DNA of 64,000 nt. It comes from Anaerolineales bacterium. GTDB taxonomy: Bacteria; Chloroflexota; Anaerolineae; Anaerolineales; Villigracilaceae. Under the pieces are notes generated by a model, which saw nothing but the letters and a program-made list of their open reading frames with translations, was not told the origin of the DNA and made no database searches. The position numbers and the translations under genes are program-made. The stretch's first letter is position 1; every line of letters starts with the position of its first letter. Location of the stretch: NCBI GenBank assembly GCA_020634885.1, contig JACKAW010000003.1:248001-312000 (forward strand), given 5' to 3'. Below, piece by piece: positions 27,562 through 35,382 of the stretch.

Positions 27562-28284
27562 TCAGGTTGTCACACGAGTTCGATCGATATGCAGGATGGA
27601 ATTGATAACTTCGATGATCCGTTCATCCATTTTCGCCGACACAACAGTAATTAATTTATTACGCTCAAAATCCTGCGCGATTTTGTCCGCAAGGCGCCCC
27701 GTATGACTTAAGGCAATGACCGGGCGCCCATCCTCCAAGCTCAATTGAATATCCTTTCTGGAAATTTCGCCGCCATTGATCAAGATCGTCACAGACCGGT
27801 TGTCTTTTGAGAATATGGTTGCCGCTTCGACGATCCACGACGACTCATCGCCAAAGTGACTGCCAGGGACAAGAACGAAGTATGGATAATGCGGTTCCAG
27901 CTGCCAGCGTTCCCTTCCCCACCACAAAAACTTTGTACTCTGGGGTCCGTTGGGCCAGGTGACCAGGTCTTCAAGAGTTATCCCCACCAAGGGGAATGTG
28001 TAGTTGTGCTGTGAACGCACCTGACCAATTTCAGCCATTACCCCCATGTCAGTCCCACCACAGATAACAAGGATTTTCTTCTCATGTGCCAGTTTTGCAA
28101 TGGTTTGGATGGCTCGCAGAGTGGCATTCGCCTGGGGTTTATTGATCGCTCCGCCGATTAATACAATAACCGGATAATCATCTTCAAGGTTCAGTTCAAA
28201 TAACGCTTGTTCCAAATCCGAACGCTCGTCGGGGAAGATACAAAAAGTTTTCCTGTCAGGGAAGTCGATCATTTGAGTACGCAT
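27562..28284 (-). CDS. SLOG-domain protein (TRPM N-terminus-like, LSDAT)
   Basis: A 240-aa Rossmann-like nucleotide-binding protein. The glycine motifs VIVLIGGAINKPQ, ILVICGGTDMGVMAEIGQ and ILINGGEISRKDI, plus WPNGPQSTKFLWWG, fit the SLOG/LSDAT group related to lysine decarboxylase-like proteins and the N-terminal domain of TRPM channels. These are thought to bind nucleotide-derived ligands such as ADP-ribose. ATG at 28284 follows AAAGGA. There is no fused channel or effector, so it may act as a stand-alone sensor or enzyme. Confidence 0.85.
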   Translation of the reverse strand: MRTQMIDFPDRKTFCIFPDERSDLEQALFELNLEDDYPVIVLIGGAINKPQANATLRAIQTIAKLAHEKKILVICGGTDMGVMAEIGQVRSQHNYTFPLVGITLEDLVTWPNGPQSTKFLWWGRERWQLEPHYPYFVLVPGSHFGDESSWIVEAATIFSKDNRSVTILINGGEISRKDIQLSLEDGRPVIALSHTGRLADKIAQDFERNKLITVVSAKMDERIIEVINSILHIDRTRVTT

Positions 28285-28469
28285 TATTATCCTTTTTCGA
28301 TCGTGCAATTAATCTGGAATATCTGAAACTGGGAACAAAGAATTTACCAGCGTAATCCTTTCTTTTGCTTTTACAAACTGGCATAATTTGCTGTACACAA
28401 ATACGATTGGATATACCAGCAAAGTAAGTAGATCCATCACTATAAAAAACAAGTTCAATTTCATCTTCA

Positions 28470-29126
28470 TCATTCGTGTCTCTCATTAAAGAACTCTTCG
28501 ATACGTTTAACTTTCAAGCGGTTGATTTCATGTTCCGCCACCCTTTTGTTAAATTCAACCTCATCTATGATCGCGATATCGGGTGGATTTTGGGCAGAAA
28601 GCAAGAGGGTAACATCATCCCTTAGTTTGATATCTTCAAAGATCTTCAGGAAAGCTCCGGCAACCTGTCGCATAAATCTGTTGTCGTTCATTATGGCTGT
28701 ATCGCCAGGAGGAATCTGAGCGGATTGCTGGTCGTCGCCAAAAACAACGCGAACCATGAGTTTTCCATTATCAACAAAGGGATAGTCTATGTGTGTGGGT
28801 AATTTTCCAAAACGTCCGCGATCCAAGATAAAAGCATAGCGGAGACCGTCGCTGTTGCAAGACACCACCTGTACTTGCAGTTCATTTGCGAGATCATGCA
28901 GCAAGCCGGGATCGAAATATTTGCTGAAGGAGATCAAGGCATGTTCGGCAATATATTTATTATTCAGGATACCGAACAAGACAACCATTCCCGTTTCCGG
29001 ATCTTGAGTCAGACGCCAGCGTTTAAATCTGGGTATCAAGCCCCATTTTGTAAGGATGGTCGACGCCTGAACTTTAATTTGCTGGGTCCTTTGATCGAAA
29101 TCACGCGGATTAATTCCCTTGATCAT
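28470..29126 (-). CDS. Hypothetical protein coupled to a lipoprotein gene
   Basis: A 218-aa protein I do not recognise. It has mixed alpha/beta composition, no signal peptide and no long hydrophobic segment, and ends in a charged helix (KRVAEHEINRLKVKRIEEFF). The segment KLMVRVVFGDDQQSAQIPPGD is conserved-looking. The ATG at 29126 follows AAGGA at 8 nt; GTG or ATG codons up to 29147 are alternatives. It overlaps the end of the upstream lipoprotein gene by about 17 bp, so translation is probably coupled and the two products may interact. Confidence 0.72.
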   Translation of the reverse strand: MIKGINPRDFDQRTQQIKVQASTILTKWGLIPRFKRWRLTQDPETGMVVLFGILNNKYIAEHALISFSKYFDPGLLHDLANELQVQVVSCNSDGLRYAFILDRGRFGKLPTHIDYPFVDNGKLMVRVVFGDDQQSAQIPPGDTAIMNDNRFMRQVAGAFLKIFEDIKLRDDVTLLLSAQNPPDIAIIDEVEFNKRVAEHEINRLKVKRIEEFFNERHE

Positions 29127-30066
29127 CTTCTTCATCCTTTTCATCACTGGTTAGGAGTTCATCCTTTACTTCATCAAGCCATTGATGCACCTGATCATCC
29201 GGTGATGTGACTCGATAGCTGCCATCGATCACATCGCTTTTAATATGTACCGGTGGATCGTCATATCGGTGTTGTCTGACTATTACTGCCGGTTCTGGCA
29301 GTTTCTCGACAGGTTTAGCAAGAATCCGCTGGTTGGACTGCTGAATACTAAGCCAGCGTCTAAATCCCCAAAGAGTCAAAACTGCGAGTAATACAAGAAA
29401 AATCGGAAGGCACCAAGTCCACAGGAAGGCAATGGGCACCTGTCTTTCTTCATTGCGCTGACGTTCCTGATCTGCATACCATTGTGATGTTGCAACAGCA
29501 GACTGGGTTTGTGTGGCAATCGTATTGGCAATGGCCGTCTGAGTGTTGGATGCAAGATCATCTTTATTTTGCTGAGTTAGCATGGCAACTGCTTCTTGAG
29601 TCCTTGCTACTTCTGTAACTTGAAGGTTGTACTGCGCCTGGGTCATTGCAGCGACTTGTGTTGAACCAGCCGAATTTAACGTTGCCTGCGCGTTGGCGCG
29701 GACGATTTCCGCCGTAGCTGCTATCTGGGCGGCGATAATATTGGTATTGTTCTGTTCCTGAGTTTGTGCCGCGCTCAATGTCGCATTGGCAGAGTTCAAG
29801 GTTGCTTGTGCATTGGCACGCAAGATTTCGGCAGTGGCTGCCGCCTGAAAATCAGCACTCCCCTTCTCCTGAGTAAGGAGAACCGCCAGAGTCGCCTCCG
29901 CGCACGCCTCGCAAGATTCAGTCATGGGGTCTGATGTAGCCAGTAACAAGCCATTAACAGCTACCTCTGGTGTCATGGTCGATCCATCACATGCAACCAG
30001 ATTTAACAACATAAATATCAACACCCCATTTACCGAAATATGTGAAATACGATGCATAGAATTCAT
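29110..30066 (-). CDS. Membrane lipoprotein with duplicated Ala/Thr-rich segment
   Basis: A 318-aa protein with a lipoprotein signal peptide (hydrophobic core GVLIFMLLNLVAC, predicted lipid-modified Cys26). A long Ala/Thr/Gln-rich region follows with two near-identical copies of the phrase TAEI-RANAQATLNSA, which probably forms a coiled coil. A transmembrane helix lies near the middle to late part (IAFLWTWCLPIFLVLLAVLTL), then an acidic cytosolic tail (DELLTSDEKDEEDD). Topology would be lipid anchor outside, coiled coil, then membrane crossing. The start at 30066 precedes the signal; an upstream extension has no support. Function unknown. Confidence 0.78.
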   Translation of the reverse strand: MNSMHRISHISVNGVLIFMLLNLVACDGSTMTPEVAVNGLLLATSDPMTESCEACAEATLAVLLTQEKGSADFQAAATAEILRANAQATLNSANATLSAAQTQEQNNTNIIAAQIAATAEIVRANAQATLNSAGSTQVAAMTQAQYNLQVTEVARTQEAVAMLTQQNKDDLASNTQTAIANTIATQTQSAVATSQWYADQERQRNEERQVPIAFLWTWCLPIFLVLLAVLTLWGFRRWLSIQQSNQRILAKPVEKLPEPAVIVRQHRYDDPPVHIKSDVIDGSYRVTSPDDQVHQWLDEVKDELLTSDEKDEEDDQGN

Positions 30067-30206
30067 GTTGTCTTCTAATCCAGCAAATGAGGGTTTCCAG
30101 ATAACTGTGGGCTTATGAGTATCTCTCAGCCGGAGGGGGGCACAAACCGGGACTTGCCCATTCGTGCCTCTTTTACTTATCAACTTTTCTTCAACTATAT
30201 AATTTT

Positions 30207-30644
30207 TTACTTTCCATTCTCTTGCGAAATTCCTCTCATCATTTTGGCAGTTCTTTTCGGATGCTTAATCTGCATCGCTACATCTGCCTGGGCGATAATT
30301 CCCAATATCTTGTTTGCTTTATTTACTATGGGAATGCGCCGCACTTGATTCGCAGACATCGCCTCTAAAGCTTTTCGTATATCATCGTTGGCGCGACAGG
30401 TGATTATCTGGTGCGTCATTACAGACTCTACTTTCGTGGATTTGGCATCAAGCCCACCGGCTACGACTCTCAAGGTAAGATCACGGTCCGTCACCAGACC
30501 GACCACTTTTTTAGTCTGATCGTTTTCAAGCACAGGCAATGAACCAATGTTCTCGCTTTTCATTAAATTTGCAGCTTTTTCCACAGAGTCATTTGGCAGG
30601 CACCAAATGATCTGTTTTGTCATGACTTTCTTACAACTTTTCAT
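30207..30644 (-). CDS. CBS-domain pair protein
   Basis: A 145-aa protein made of two CBS motifs (VMTKQIIWCLPNDSVEKAANLM ... GLVTDRDLTLRVV and VMTHQIITCRANDDIRKALEAM ... GIIAQADVAMQI). Each carries the usual GLVTDRD or GIIAQAD end. Stand-alone CBS pairs bind AMP, ATP or related ligands and act as energy sensors for partner proteins. It lies 60 bp after the 52-aa membrane peptide gene on the same strand, and could share its promoter. Confidence 0.92.
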   Translation of the reverse strand: MKSCKKVMTKQIIWCLPNDSVEKAANLMKSENIGSLPVLENDQTKKVVGLVTDRDLTLRVVAGGLDAKSTKVESVMTHQIITCRANDDIRKALEAMSANQVRRIPIVNKANKILGIIAQADVAMQIKHPKRTAKMMRGISQENGK

Positions 30645-30704
30645 GGATATTTTCCTTCAGATACGAATACGCAGCACTAAATCTATCTTCAACGAAGCAT
30701 GATC

Positions 30705-30863
30705 CTATGCCATCCCAAATAATCTCAACACAATAAGAATCAAAGCTATTACGATGAGGATGTGGACAATATTGCCTGTTCGGGGGAATCCAGAGAAAAA
30801 TCTCGGACCAAAGTATCCAAGTAGCCATAGTACGAACAGAATTATAATGATCCAAGTAAGCAT
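30705..30863 (-). CDS. 52-aa lmo0937/DUF5670-like membrane protein
   Basis: Found by translating the gap. The 52-aa frame starts MLTWIIIILFVLWLLGYFG and ends IALILIVLRLFGMA, two hydrophobic segments joined by RFFSGFPRTGNIVHIL. This is the pattern of the small lmo0937 (DUF5670) membrane proteins often induced by envelope stress. A copy of the double-palindrome promoter lies upstream, giving an expected leader of about 31 nt. The reading frame on the same strand that overlaps it (30631-30855) is a less convincing alternative. Confidence 0.8.
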   Translation of the reverse strand: MLTWIIIILFVLWLLGYFGPRFFSGFPRTGNIVHILIVIALILIVLRLFGMA

Positions 30864-30900
30864 AAGTTTTCTTCTTTCGATTGATTTATGTTACAAGTTT

Positions 30901-30970
30901 AGTATAGGAGCAGTCTCTCCAAACTGCATCCATCAACTGGGTAGTTTCACACTCCCCCGCTTGGGGGAGG
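30901..30970 (-). promoter_or_regulatory. Double-palindrome promoter module, copy B
   Basis: Minus strand: CTCCCCCAAGCGGGGGAG palindrome, then a weaker CTACCCAGTTGATGGATGC with partner GTTTGGAGAG, then TATACT at 30901-30906. GGATGC (30926-30931) ends 19 nt before the -10 hexamer. This is the most degenerate copy in its downstream palindrome, yet spacing and core are exact. Confidence 0.7.
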
Positions 30971-30983
30971 CGGAATGAGCAGA

Positions 30984-31259
30984 CTAAGCTCCTCCACCAT
31001 CATCTTCCCACCGCAGGATGCTGCCTAGATCAGGCTTTGATTTCTTTAGCCCAGGTCTTGTGAATATAAAAACATTCCTTACAACACCGGTTAGATGACG
31101 CTGCATAAAAATATAAGGTCGCCTGTGTTTTGATTCTTTCCCCACGCTATCCACCCAGGATACTTGCAGCGGGAAGCCATTTTCCAAGAAATGCAGTTTT
31201 CGATACCGACATGAATGGATCTTGGCTAACCTTCTGTTCAATTTAAATGTCTTTTTCAT
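30984..31259 (-). CDS. Hypothetical basic protein (91 aa)
   Basis: A 91-aa, Lys/Arg-rich protein (MKKTFKLNRRLAKIHSCRYRK) ending ILRWEDDGGGA. The ATG at 31259 follows GGAGAG closely and overlaps the end of the BON-domain gene by 17 bp, which suggests coupled translation. No domain recognised. It could still be a non-coding frame, since codon pattern and composition are not decisive. Confidence 0.45.
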   Translation of the reverse strand: MKKTFKLNRRLAKIHSCRYRKLHFLENGFPLQVSWVDSVGKESKHRRPYIFMQRHLTGVVRNVFIFTRPGLKKSKPDLGSILRWEDDGGGA

Positions 31260-32169
31260 CACTCTCCACAGGGAACAAAATATCATTGGGACAATATGGA
31301 TAAGGAGGCACCCAGCCTTGAGGAGGAGCGACAAAGTGAACTAAGGTTAAATCGATATATTTGGTTCTTTCATTGCTATTGATATAAAGAAAGCCCGAAG
31401 TCTTGGTTAAATAACGGACCGTGTTCATGGGAATAACAATAAGCCGCTCTAGCGGCATGGGTTTATCGACCATCCCATTTAGTCCATCCGATTGGCTGGG
31501 GAATTTTCCTCCAACGATCATGGCGATTACGCGCCGGTTATTGGGATTCATAACTACTTGTTTTACAACTCCAGAAACCCAATCAAGGAAAAAAATATTT
31601 TCCCCAATCGCAGGCTGCAGAAACGGCAGGGTTTGCACTTCCGGTTTGTCACCGGCAACCTGAATGTTATTGATGACCCCGCGGGTGTTCGGAGTATCAG
31701 ATGCATACTTCTCTGCCAAAAATCTGACATTCTTGTTTCGTACAATACCAGTTATAGATATAACGCCGTGAGAGGCGCCCGTAAAAAACTTGCAGCCATA
31801 TGTATGTTCCAGGCTCCCCAAGGCAGTTGCCACATCGAGATTAAGTTTGTCGTCTGAAATGAGGTTATTTTCGATTTCCACAATTCCAGGAACGGTACGG
31901 AGGGCATTTTCAACCCGGTTCTGACTGCTTAAACTTGCGATGTGACCGTTCAATGTCACAACCCTGTTTTTTACAAAGACCTCAATTTCGTAATAATCCA
32001 ATGCCCGTAGGACGCTATCCCTCCAAAGAGCATTAGCGATATCTGTTTTTAATCCAGCATCCTTTTTTTCGATTGGGTTAAGGCTTTGCATCTGCCCCGA
32101 TGTTAGGGTACGTTCATCGCACCTCATATTCCTTTTCGAGGTTGTCGTTTGTATCTGTCTGCTCAACAT
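31243..32169 (-). CDS. BON-domain protein with C-terminal PRC-like region
   Basis: A 308-aa protein with two BON domains, near residues 42-105 (LWRDSVLRALDYYEIEVFVKNRVVTLNGHI ... VPGIVEIENNLI) and 110-175 (ATALGSLEHTYGCKFFTGASHGVISITGIV). A C-terminal part (GENIFFLDWVSGVVKQVVMNP) resembles a PRC-barrel strand set. BON domains bind phospholipid or peptidoglycan at the envelope; there is no signal peptide here, so the protein may act inside. AAGGAATT precedes the ATG at 32169. Confidence 0.8.
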   Translation of the reverse strand: MLSRQIQTTTSKRNMRCDERTLTSGQMQSLNPIEKKDAGLKTDIANALWRDSVLRALDYYEIEVFVKNRVVTLNGHIASLSSQNRVENALRTVPGIVEIENNLISDDKLNLDVATALGSLEHTYGCKFFTGASHGVISITGIVRNKNVRFLAEKYASDTPNTRGVINNIQVAGDKPEVQTLPFLQPAIGENIFFLDWVSGVVKQVVMNPNNRRVIAMIVGGKFPSQSDGLNGMVDKPMPLERLIVIPMNTVRYLTKTSGFLYINSNERTKYIDLTLVHFVAPPQGWVPPYPYCPNDILFPVESDEKDI

Positions 32170-32231
32170 GGGAATTCCTTCTTTAAAATTTATGGGAAGC
32201 ATAGTCCTATCATTGGTCCCGAACACGTACC

Positions 32232-32384
32232 CTACGATAAAAACCCAACGATGATCAAGAGAACAATAGCTATGCTCAATAAGTCGATTAAGCTGCTTAT
32301 GTGACGGGGTCCCGGAAAATCAAAATGACCAAAGAAACCTTGCAGCCACAGAATGACCGCCGCCACGATCACAACCTTTAGCAT
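32232..32384 (-). CDS. 50-aa two-helix membrane protein
   Basis: Found by translating the gap. Starts MLKVVIVAAVILWLQGFFGH and ends LLSIAIVLLIIVGFLS, with a polar joint FDFPGPRHISSLID. Size and layout match the 52-aa protein at 30705-30863 and the lmo0937/DUF5670 group, although the sequences have diverged. It sits between the BON gene and another 50-aa gene. Confidence 0.7.
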   Translation of the reverse strand: MLKVVIVAAVILWLQGFFGHFDFPGPRHISSLIDLLSIAIVLLIIVGFLS

Positions 32385-32469
32385 GGAAACCTGCCATTGA
32401 ACAATCAAGGAAGCATTCGTAAAAGGGCATGATCTTTTCAGGAAATCATGCCCTCGAACGTCATGGATA

Positions 32470-32622
32470 TCAACGATTAATTAGGAACAAGATACCGGCA
32501 ATCAACGCGCAAATTCCGGCGATGATGTTCAAGATTCCGCCAAGCCCCACCCCAAGAAGACTTAAGCCGAAGATGATCAAAAAGACGGCAAGTAAGATCC
32601 ATTTCATTTTTTCCATGTTCAT
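32470..32622 (-). CDS. 50-aa hydrophobic membrane protein
   Basis: Found by translating the gap. GGAGAAATA precedes the ATG at 32622. The product starts MNMEKMKWILLAVFLIIFGL and continues SLLGVGLGGILNIIAGICALIAG as two hydrophobic Gly-rich helices. Its start overlaps the stop of the upstream 74-aa gene by 4 bp (ATGA), indicating coupled translation. It resembles small superinfection/ion-transport-like or DUF-type membrane peptides but has no certain family. Confidence 0.75.
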   Translation of the reverse strand: MNMEKMKWILLAVFLIIFGLSLLGVGLGGILNIIAGICALIAGILFLINR

Positions 32623-32843
32623 ATTATTTCTCCTTGCTCAATGGATTCATCGTAACTGTCAGTCGCGATATACGAACTACAATCGTCCGATTCTCGACCT
32701 CGAATATAAATGCCGGCGTCGTTTCGTTCTTTCTCCGTCAATCGAATAAGGCTTACCAGCCAATGTAGAATTGAGAAAAAACTCCTGGGCTGTTCCGTGT
32801 CATCCTTTTGTTGCTCATGTGATCGGAAGGAATTTTCCATCAT
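32619..32843 (-). CDS. Hypothetical 74-aa soluble protein
   Basis: A perfect AGGAGG lies directly upstream of tandem ATG codons. The product (MMENSFRSHEQQKDDTEQPR ... ESIEQGEII) is charged at both ends with a central hydrophobic patch FFSILHWLVSLIRLTEKE. The stop overlaps the next start by 4 bp. No family recognised. The strong ribosome site and the coupling argue that it is expressed. Confidence 0.68.
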   Translation of the reverse strand: MMENSFRSHEQQKDDTEQPRSFFSILHWLVSLIRLTEKERNDAGIYIRGRESDDCSSYIATDSYDESIEQGEII

Positions 32844-32854
32844 CGCCTCCTATG

Positions 32855-33268
32855 TTATGGGGCGGTGTGATGCTCACTGGTTGTGGTTTCAGTAACGCCC
32901 ACCATAGCAGCACGTGGATGATAAAAGATCAACCAGACCACTCTCTCAATGCCCCATGCGATCAATCCGTAAACCATCATGGCGAACAAAGATGAAAGCT
33001 CAAGGATCATCTTACCCATCGTTGGGGAGACGACCATCCCTTCAAATGGGAACAGGAACAGGTAGGTAAACCCATAGATCAGGGCGACAATGGGGCTCTG
33101 AGGGTTGGCGCCGATCAACTTAAGTCCGATGCGGAGTGCGAACAAAGCTTCAAGAGCTCCAAAAGCCAGCCAGATAAATTGCGTCGCCTTGAAGCTAAAG
33201 ATACGCTGTTCGCGTCCAGGTTCACTTTGTGACGTTCTGGTCTCCGACATTCTATTTTCGTTTGACAT
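32855..33268 (-). CDS. YggT-family membrane protein
   Basis: A 137-aa protein with a polar N-terminus (about 25 residues), then three hydrophobic helices (FIWLAFGALEALFALRIGL, IYGFTYLFLFPFEGM, ILELSSLFAMMVYGLIAWG). The ALRIGLKLIGA and FEGM blocks are typical of YggT-like proteins, implicated in membrane assembly or osmotic stress. It ends 11 bp before the 74-aa gene, forming an apparent operon with the small membrane genes. Confidence 0.85.
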   Translation of the reverse strand: MSNENRMSETRTSQSEPGREQRIFSFKATQFIWLAFGALEALFALRIGLKLIGANPQSPIVALIYGFTYLFLFPFEGMVVSPTMGKMILELSSLFAMMVYGLIAWGIERVVWLIFYHPRAAMVGVTETTTSEHHTAP

Positions 33269-33408
33269 ATTGATCTTCTTTCCAACGGAGAAATTGTTTC
33301 TCTAATTGAGCTTCATTGTCGCTAACACCATTAAATTTACGACGACGAACAATCAGTGAGCAGGGATTCGTAACACCCTTCGCTCAACGGGTCTTTCCTG
33401 CTTTGTTG

Positions 33409-33663
33409 TTAGCGGCGAATCATTTTGACGATCCACAACAACACCACGGAGCCCACAAGGGTTACCAGCATGGTCGGAATGGTAATCGCATCGTTGATCG
33501 TGCCGATCCCCAGCAGAGGACTGATGAAGTACCCAGCCAGGAATGCACCCACAACTCCAACGACAATATCGAGTAGAAGTCCTTGTTGCGAATTGGTATG
33601 CATGATCCTGCTGGCAATATAGCCGACGATCGCACCGGCGATCAAATAAATAATGATGTTCAT
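33409..33663 (-). CDS. GlsB/YeaQ/YmgE stress membrane protein, copy 1
   Basis: An 84-aa protein of the transglycosylase-associated (GlsB/YeaQ/YmgE) family: MNIIIYLIAGAIVGYIASRIM, then GLLLDIVVGVVGAFLAGYF, and a final hydrophobic helix. Members are induced by envelope, acid or salt stress. AAGGAGAA lies before the ATG at 33663, so the 22-codon upstream extension is rejected. A longer paralogue lies at 34969-35349. CsbD precedes it by 65 bp. Confidence 0.9.
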   Translation of the reverse strand: MNIIIYLIAGAIVGYIASRIMHTNSQQGLLLDIVVGVVGAFLAGYFISPLLGIGTINDAITIPTMLVTLVGSVVLLWIVKMIRR

Positions 33664-33728
33664 GTTCTTCTCCTTTGGTACACATGACTTCCCATCTCGT
33701 ATCAAATTAAGAAGTGGTAGTGTTCCCA

Positions 33729-33968
33729 CTATTTGACAGTGGTGGGCTGGGTCTTGTTCTTCAGGCTGGATTCATACGCCGTCACGCGCGTTTCGATCTC
33801 GGCAGCTGCGGCTTCACGGGTATAACCATACTTTTCCTGAAGGATGCCTGCCAGAACTTCAAACTTGCCAGCGGCACGATCCAGGTCGTCGTCGGTGAGT
33901 TTGCCCCACCAGACCTTCGCCTCACCCCTCATTTGTTTCCATTTACCTTCAAAAATATCCTTGTTCAT
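33729..33968 (-). CDS. CsbD-family stress protein
   Basis: A 79-aa soluble protein. The N-terminus MNKDIFEGKWKQMRGEAKVWWGKLTDDDLD is the hallmark of CsbD proteins, which are controlled by general stress systems in other bacteria. The start at 33968 follows GAGGATC. It lies between the stand-alone receiver gene and a GlsB gene in a group of stress proteins. Confidence 0.92.
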   Translation of the reverse strand: MNKDIFEGKWKQMRGEAKVWWGKLTDDDLDRAAGKFEVLAGILQEKYGYTREAAAAEIETRVTAYESSLKNKTQPTTVK

Positions 33969-34071
33969 ATTTTGATCCTCCAAATCATTTGAAATCGCTG
34001 TCTCAATGTACGCCGGCACTCGAGGCAGCGTTGATGTGCCGGATTTCAAGACCCTCAATCAACCATTGGCG

Positions 34072-34443
34072 TCAGCGTTTACGAATGCCTGCGGCAACAG
34101 AGCGCAGGCGTTCCGCCACCCGATCAGGAGATTCGCCTTTACTAATAAATGCATCAGCGCCAGCGGAAAGTGCGGCTTGCTGACGGGCGTCCAGATGGCT
34201 GATGAGAATAATGATTATTGCGGCTGGGCAAGCTTTTCGGAGCGTATCAAGCGCCGAAGTTGGCGAGTTTGGCAACAGGTCCCAATCGACCAACAATATA
34301 TCCGTACGGCTGACAGGCATTAACATGAGCGTAGTGGCCCAATCAGAGGCTTCGCCTGCTATATCCATTCTCAGGTCTTGCAACACGAGACGCAGGGCGG
34401 AACGTTCTTCAGTTTTTGCATCGGCGATATATACGCGGGTCAT
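34072..34443 (-). CDS. Stand-alone receiver-domain response regulator
   Basis: A 123-aa single REC domain with no output domain. The likely phospho-acceptor is D53 in LLVDWDLL; the usual acidic pair is reduced to one Asp (IADAK), and the C-terminal SKGES gives the conserved Lys. The ATG at 34443 (MTRVYIADAK) follows AGAGGT at almost no spacing, and the conserved promoter copy C predicts transcription starting at or beside this ATG, so the mRNA may be leaderless. It could act in a phosphorelay or by protein contact. Confidence 0.88.
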   Translation of the reverse strand: MTRVYIADAKTEERSALRLVLQDLRMDIAGEASDWATTLMLMPVSRTDILLVDWDLLPNSPTSALDTLRKACPAAIIIILISHLDARQQAALSAGADAFISKGESPDRVAERLRSVAAGIRKR

Positions 34444-34449
34444 ACCTCT

Positions 34450-34519
34450 ATCGTATGATACAAACTCCCCAGCGACATCCATCAGCTGGGGAGTTTGTAT
34501 CTCCGCCACATGGGGGAGA
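34450..34519 (-). promoter_or_regulatory. Double-palindrome promoter module, copy C
   Basis: Minus strand: CTCCCCCATGTGGCGGAGA, then ACAAACTCCCCAGC with exact partner GCTGGGGAGTTTGT (14-bp arms), core GATGGATGT, then TACGAT at 34450-34455. The core hexamer GGATGT (34475-34480) ends 19 nt before the -10. This copy has the longest downstream palindrome and drives the receiver gene. Confidence 0.75.
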
Positions 34520-34537
34520 CAGTCATTTTGGTCCGGT

Positions 34538-34933
34538 TTATGATTCCGTCGTTTTCCCGTCAAAATGTTCATCATCCTTTTCGGCTTCGGCGCGGGTATG
34601 ATGGACAACCCCGTCCCGATGATCTGGAGGAGCATAGAGCGTATAGAGTTTTAAAGGAATTTTGCCGGTATTGATGATGTTGTGTTTTGTACCAGCAGGA
34701 ACGAGCACAACGAAGCCTGCGCTGATCTCTGTGCGAACACCTTCGAGAAGTGCCTCCCCGGTCCCTTCCTCCACGCGAAAGAATTGATCCAGTTCGTGCA
34801 ATTCCATACCGATCTCTTCTTTGGGGCTTAAGGACATGACAACAAGTTGTATGTTCCGCGCCGTGTAAAGTACTCTACGAAACTCCACATTTTTATTGAC
34901 AACATCCTCGATGTTTTGAATAAACCCTTTCAT
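34538..34933 (-). CDS. Cupin-domain protein
   Basis: A 131-aa single-domain cupin (double-stranded beta-helix). The metal motif reads GMELHELDQFFRVEEGTGEALLEG and the second motif GTKHNIINTGKIPLKLYTLYAPPDH. The ATG at 34933 follows GGAGGTGTG, and the upstream extension is rejected. Relatives are often putative sugar-binding or stress cupins with no proven reaction. It sits between a GlsB paralogue and the receiver gene. Confidence 0.88.
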   Translation of the reverse strand: MKGFIQNIEDVVNKNVEFRRVLYTARNIQLVVMSLSPKEEIGMELHELDQFFRVEEGTGEALLEGVRTEISAGFVVLVPAGTKHNIINTGKIPLKLYTLYAPPDHRDGVVHHTRAEAEKDDEHFDGKTTES

Positions 34934-34968
34934 CACACACCTCCAGTACGTAACTTTTGTATCTAAAA

Positions 34969-35349
34969 TTATTGAAGGAAAGGCAGTGTTCGAATGCTGG
35001 TACAAAATACAGAAGTCGTATCCATCGTCCAGCAATTGAAATAGATAAAGGCCAACAACAGGATGACCAGAACCACAAGGAACCCGGCAACATTGCGAAA
35101 CAGTTTGGAGATTGCCAATAAAATAATTGCGCCCCCCAGCGACACCAACAAAGCCGGGATGCTAAAATCGCCTTCATTGATCGTGCCGATGTTGAAAAGC
35201 GGGCTCAGGAAGATGCCTGCCAGAAATGCGCCGACGATGCCAACGACAATATCGGCGATCAACCCTTGCCGGCTGTTGGTCTTCATAATGACGCTGGCGA
35301 CCCAGCCGATCACAGCCCCAACAATAATCCACACAATAAAGTTGATCAT
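34969..35349 (-). CDS. GlsB/YeaQ/YmgE stress membrane protein, copy 2 (long form)
   Basis: A 126-aa GlsB/YeaQ/YmgE-family protein. Its first 85 residues (MINFIVWIIVGAVIGWVASVIM, GLIADIVVGIVGAFLAGIF) align with the shorter paralogue at 33409-33663. It has about 40 extra residues, including a further hydrophobic helix (FLVVLVILLLAFIYFN). CAGGAGAAG precedes the ATG. It lies 33 bp after dodecin and 35 bp before the cupin gene. Confidence 0.9.
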   Translation of the reverse strand: MINFIVWIIVGAVIGWVASVIMKTNSRQGLIADIVVGIVGAFLAGIFLSPLFNIGTINEGDFSIPALLVSLGGAIILLAISKLFRNVAGFLVVLVILLLAFIYFNCWTMDTTSVFCTSIRTLPFLQ

Positions 35350-35382
35350 TTTCTTCTCCTGAACAGGATGGATTCCATTTGA

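Noticed and set aside
28256..28486. 76-codon frame between the SLOG gene and the 218-aa gene
   Set aside because: It overlaps both neighbours, has no ribosome site and no recognisable pattern; it could still be coding but cannot be supported.
30631..30855. 74-codon frame overlapping the 52-aa membrane peptide
   Set aside because: The other frame gives a hydrophobic two-helix protein of a known type with a well-placed promoter; this frame is rich in rare patterns and lacks a ribosome site.
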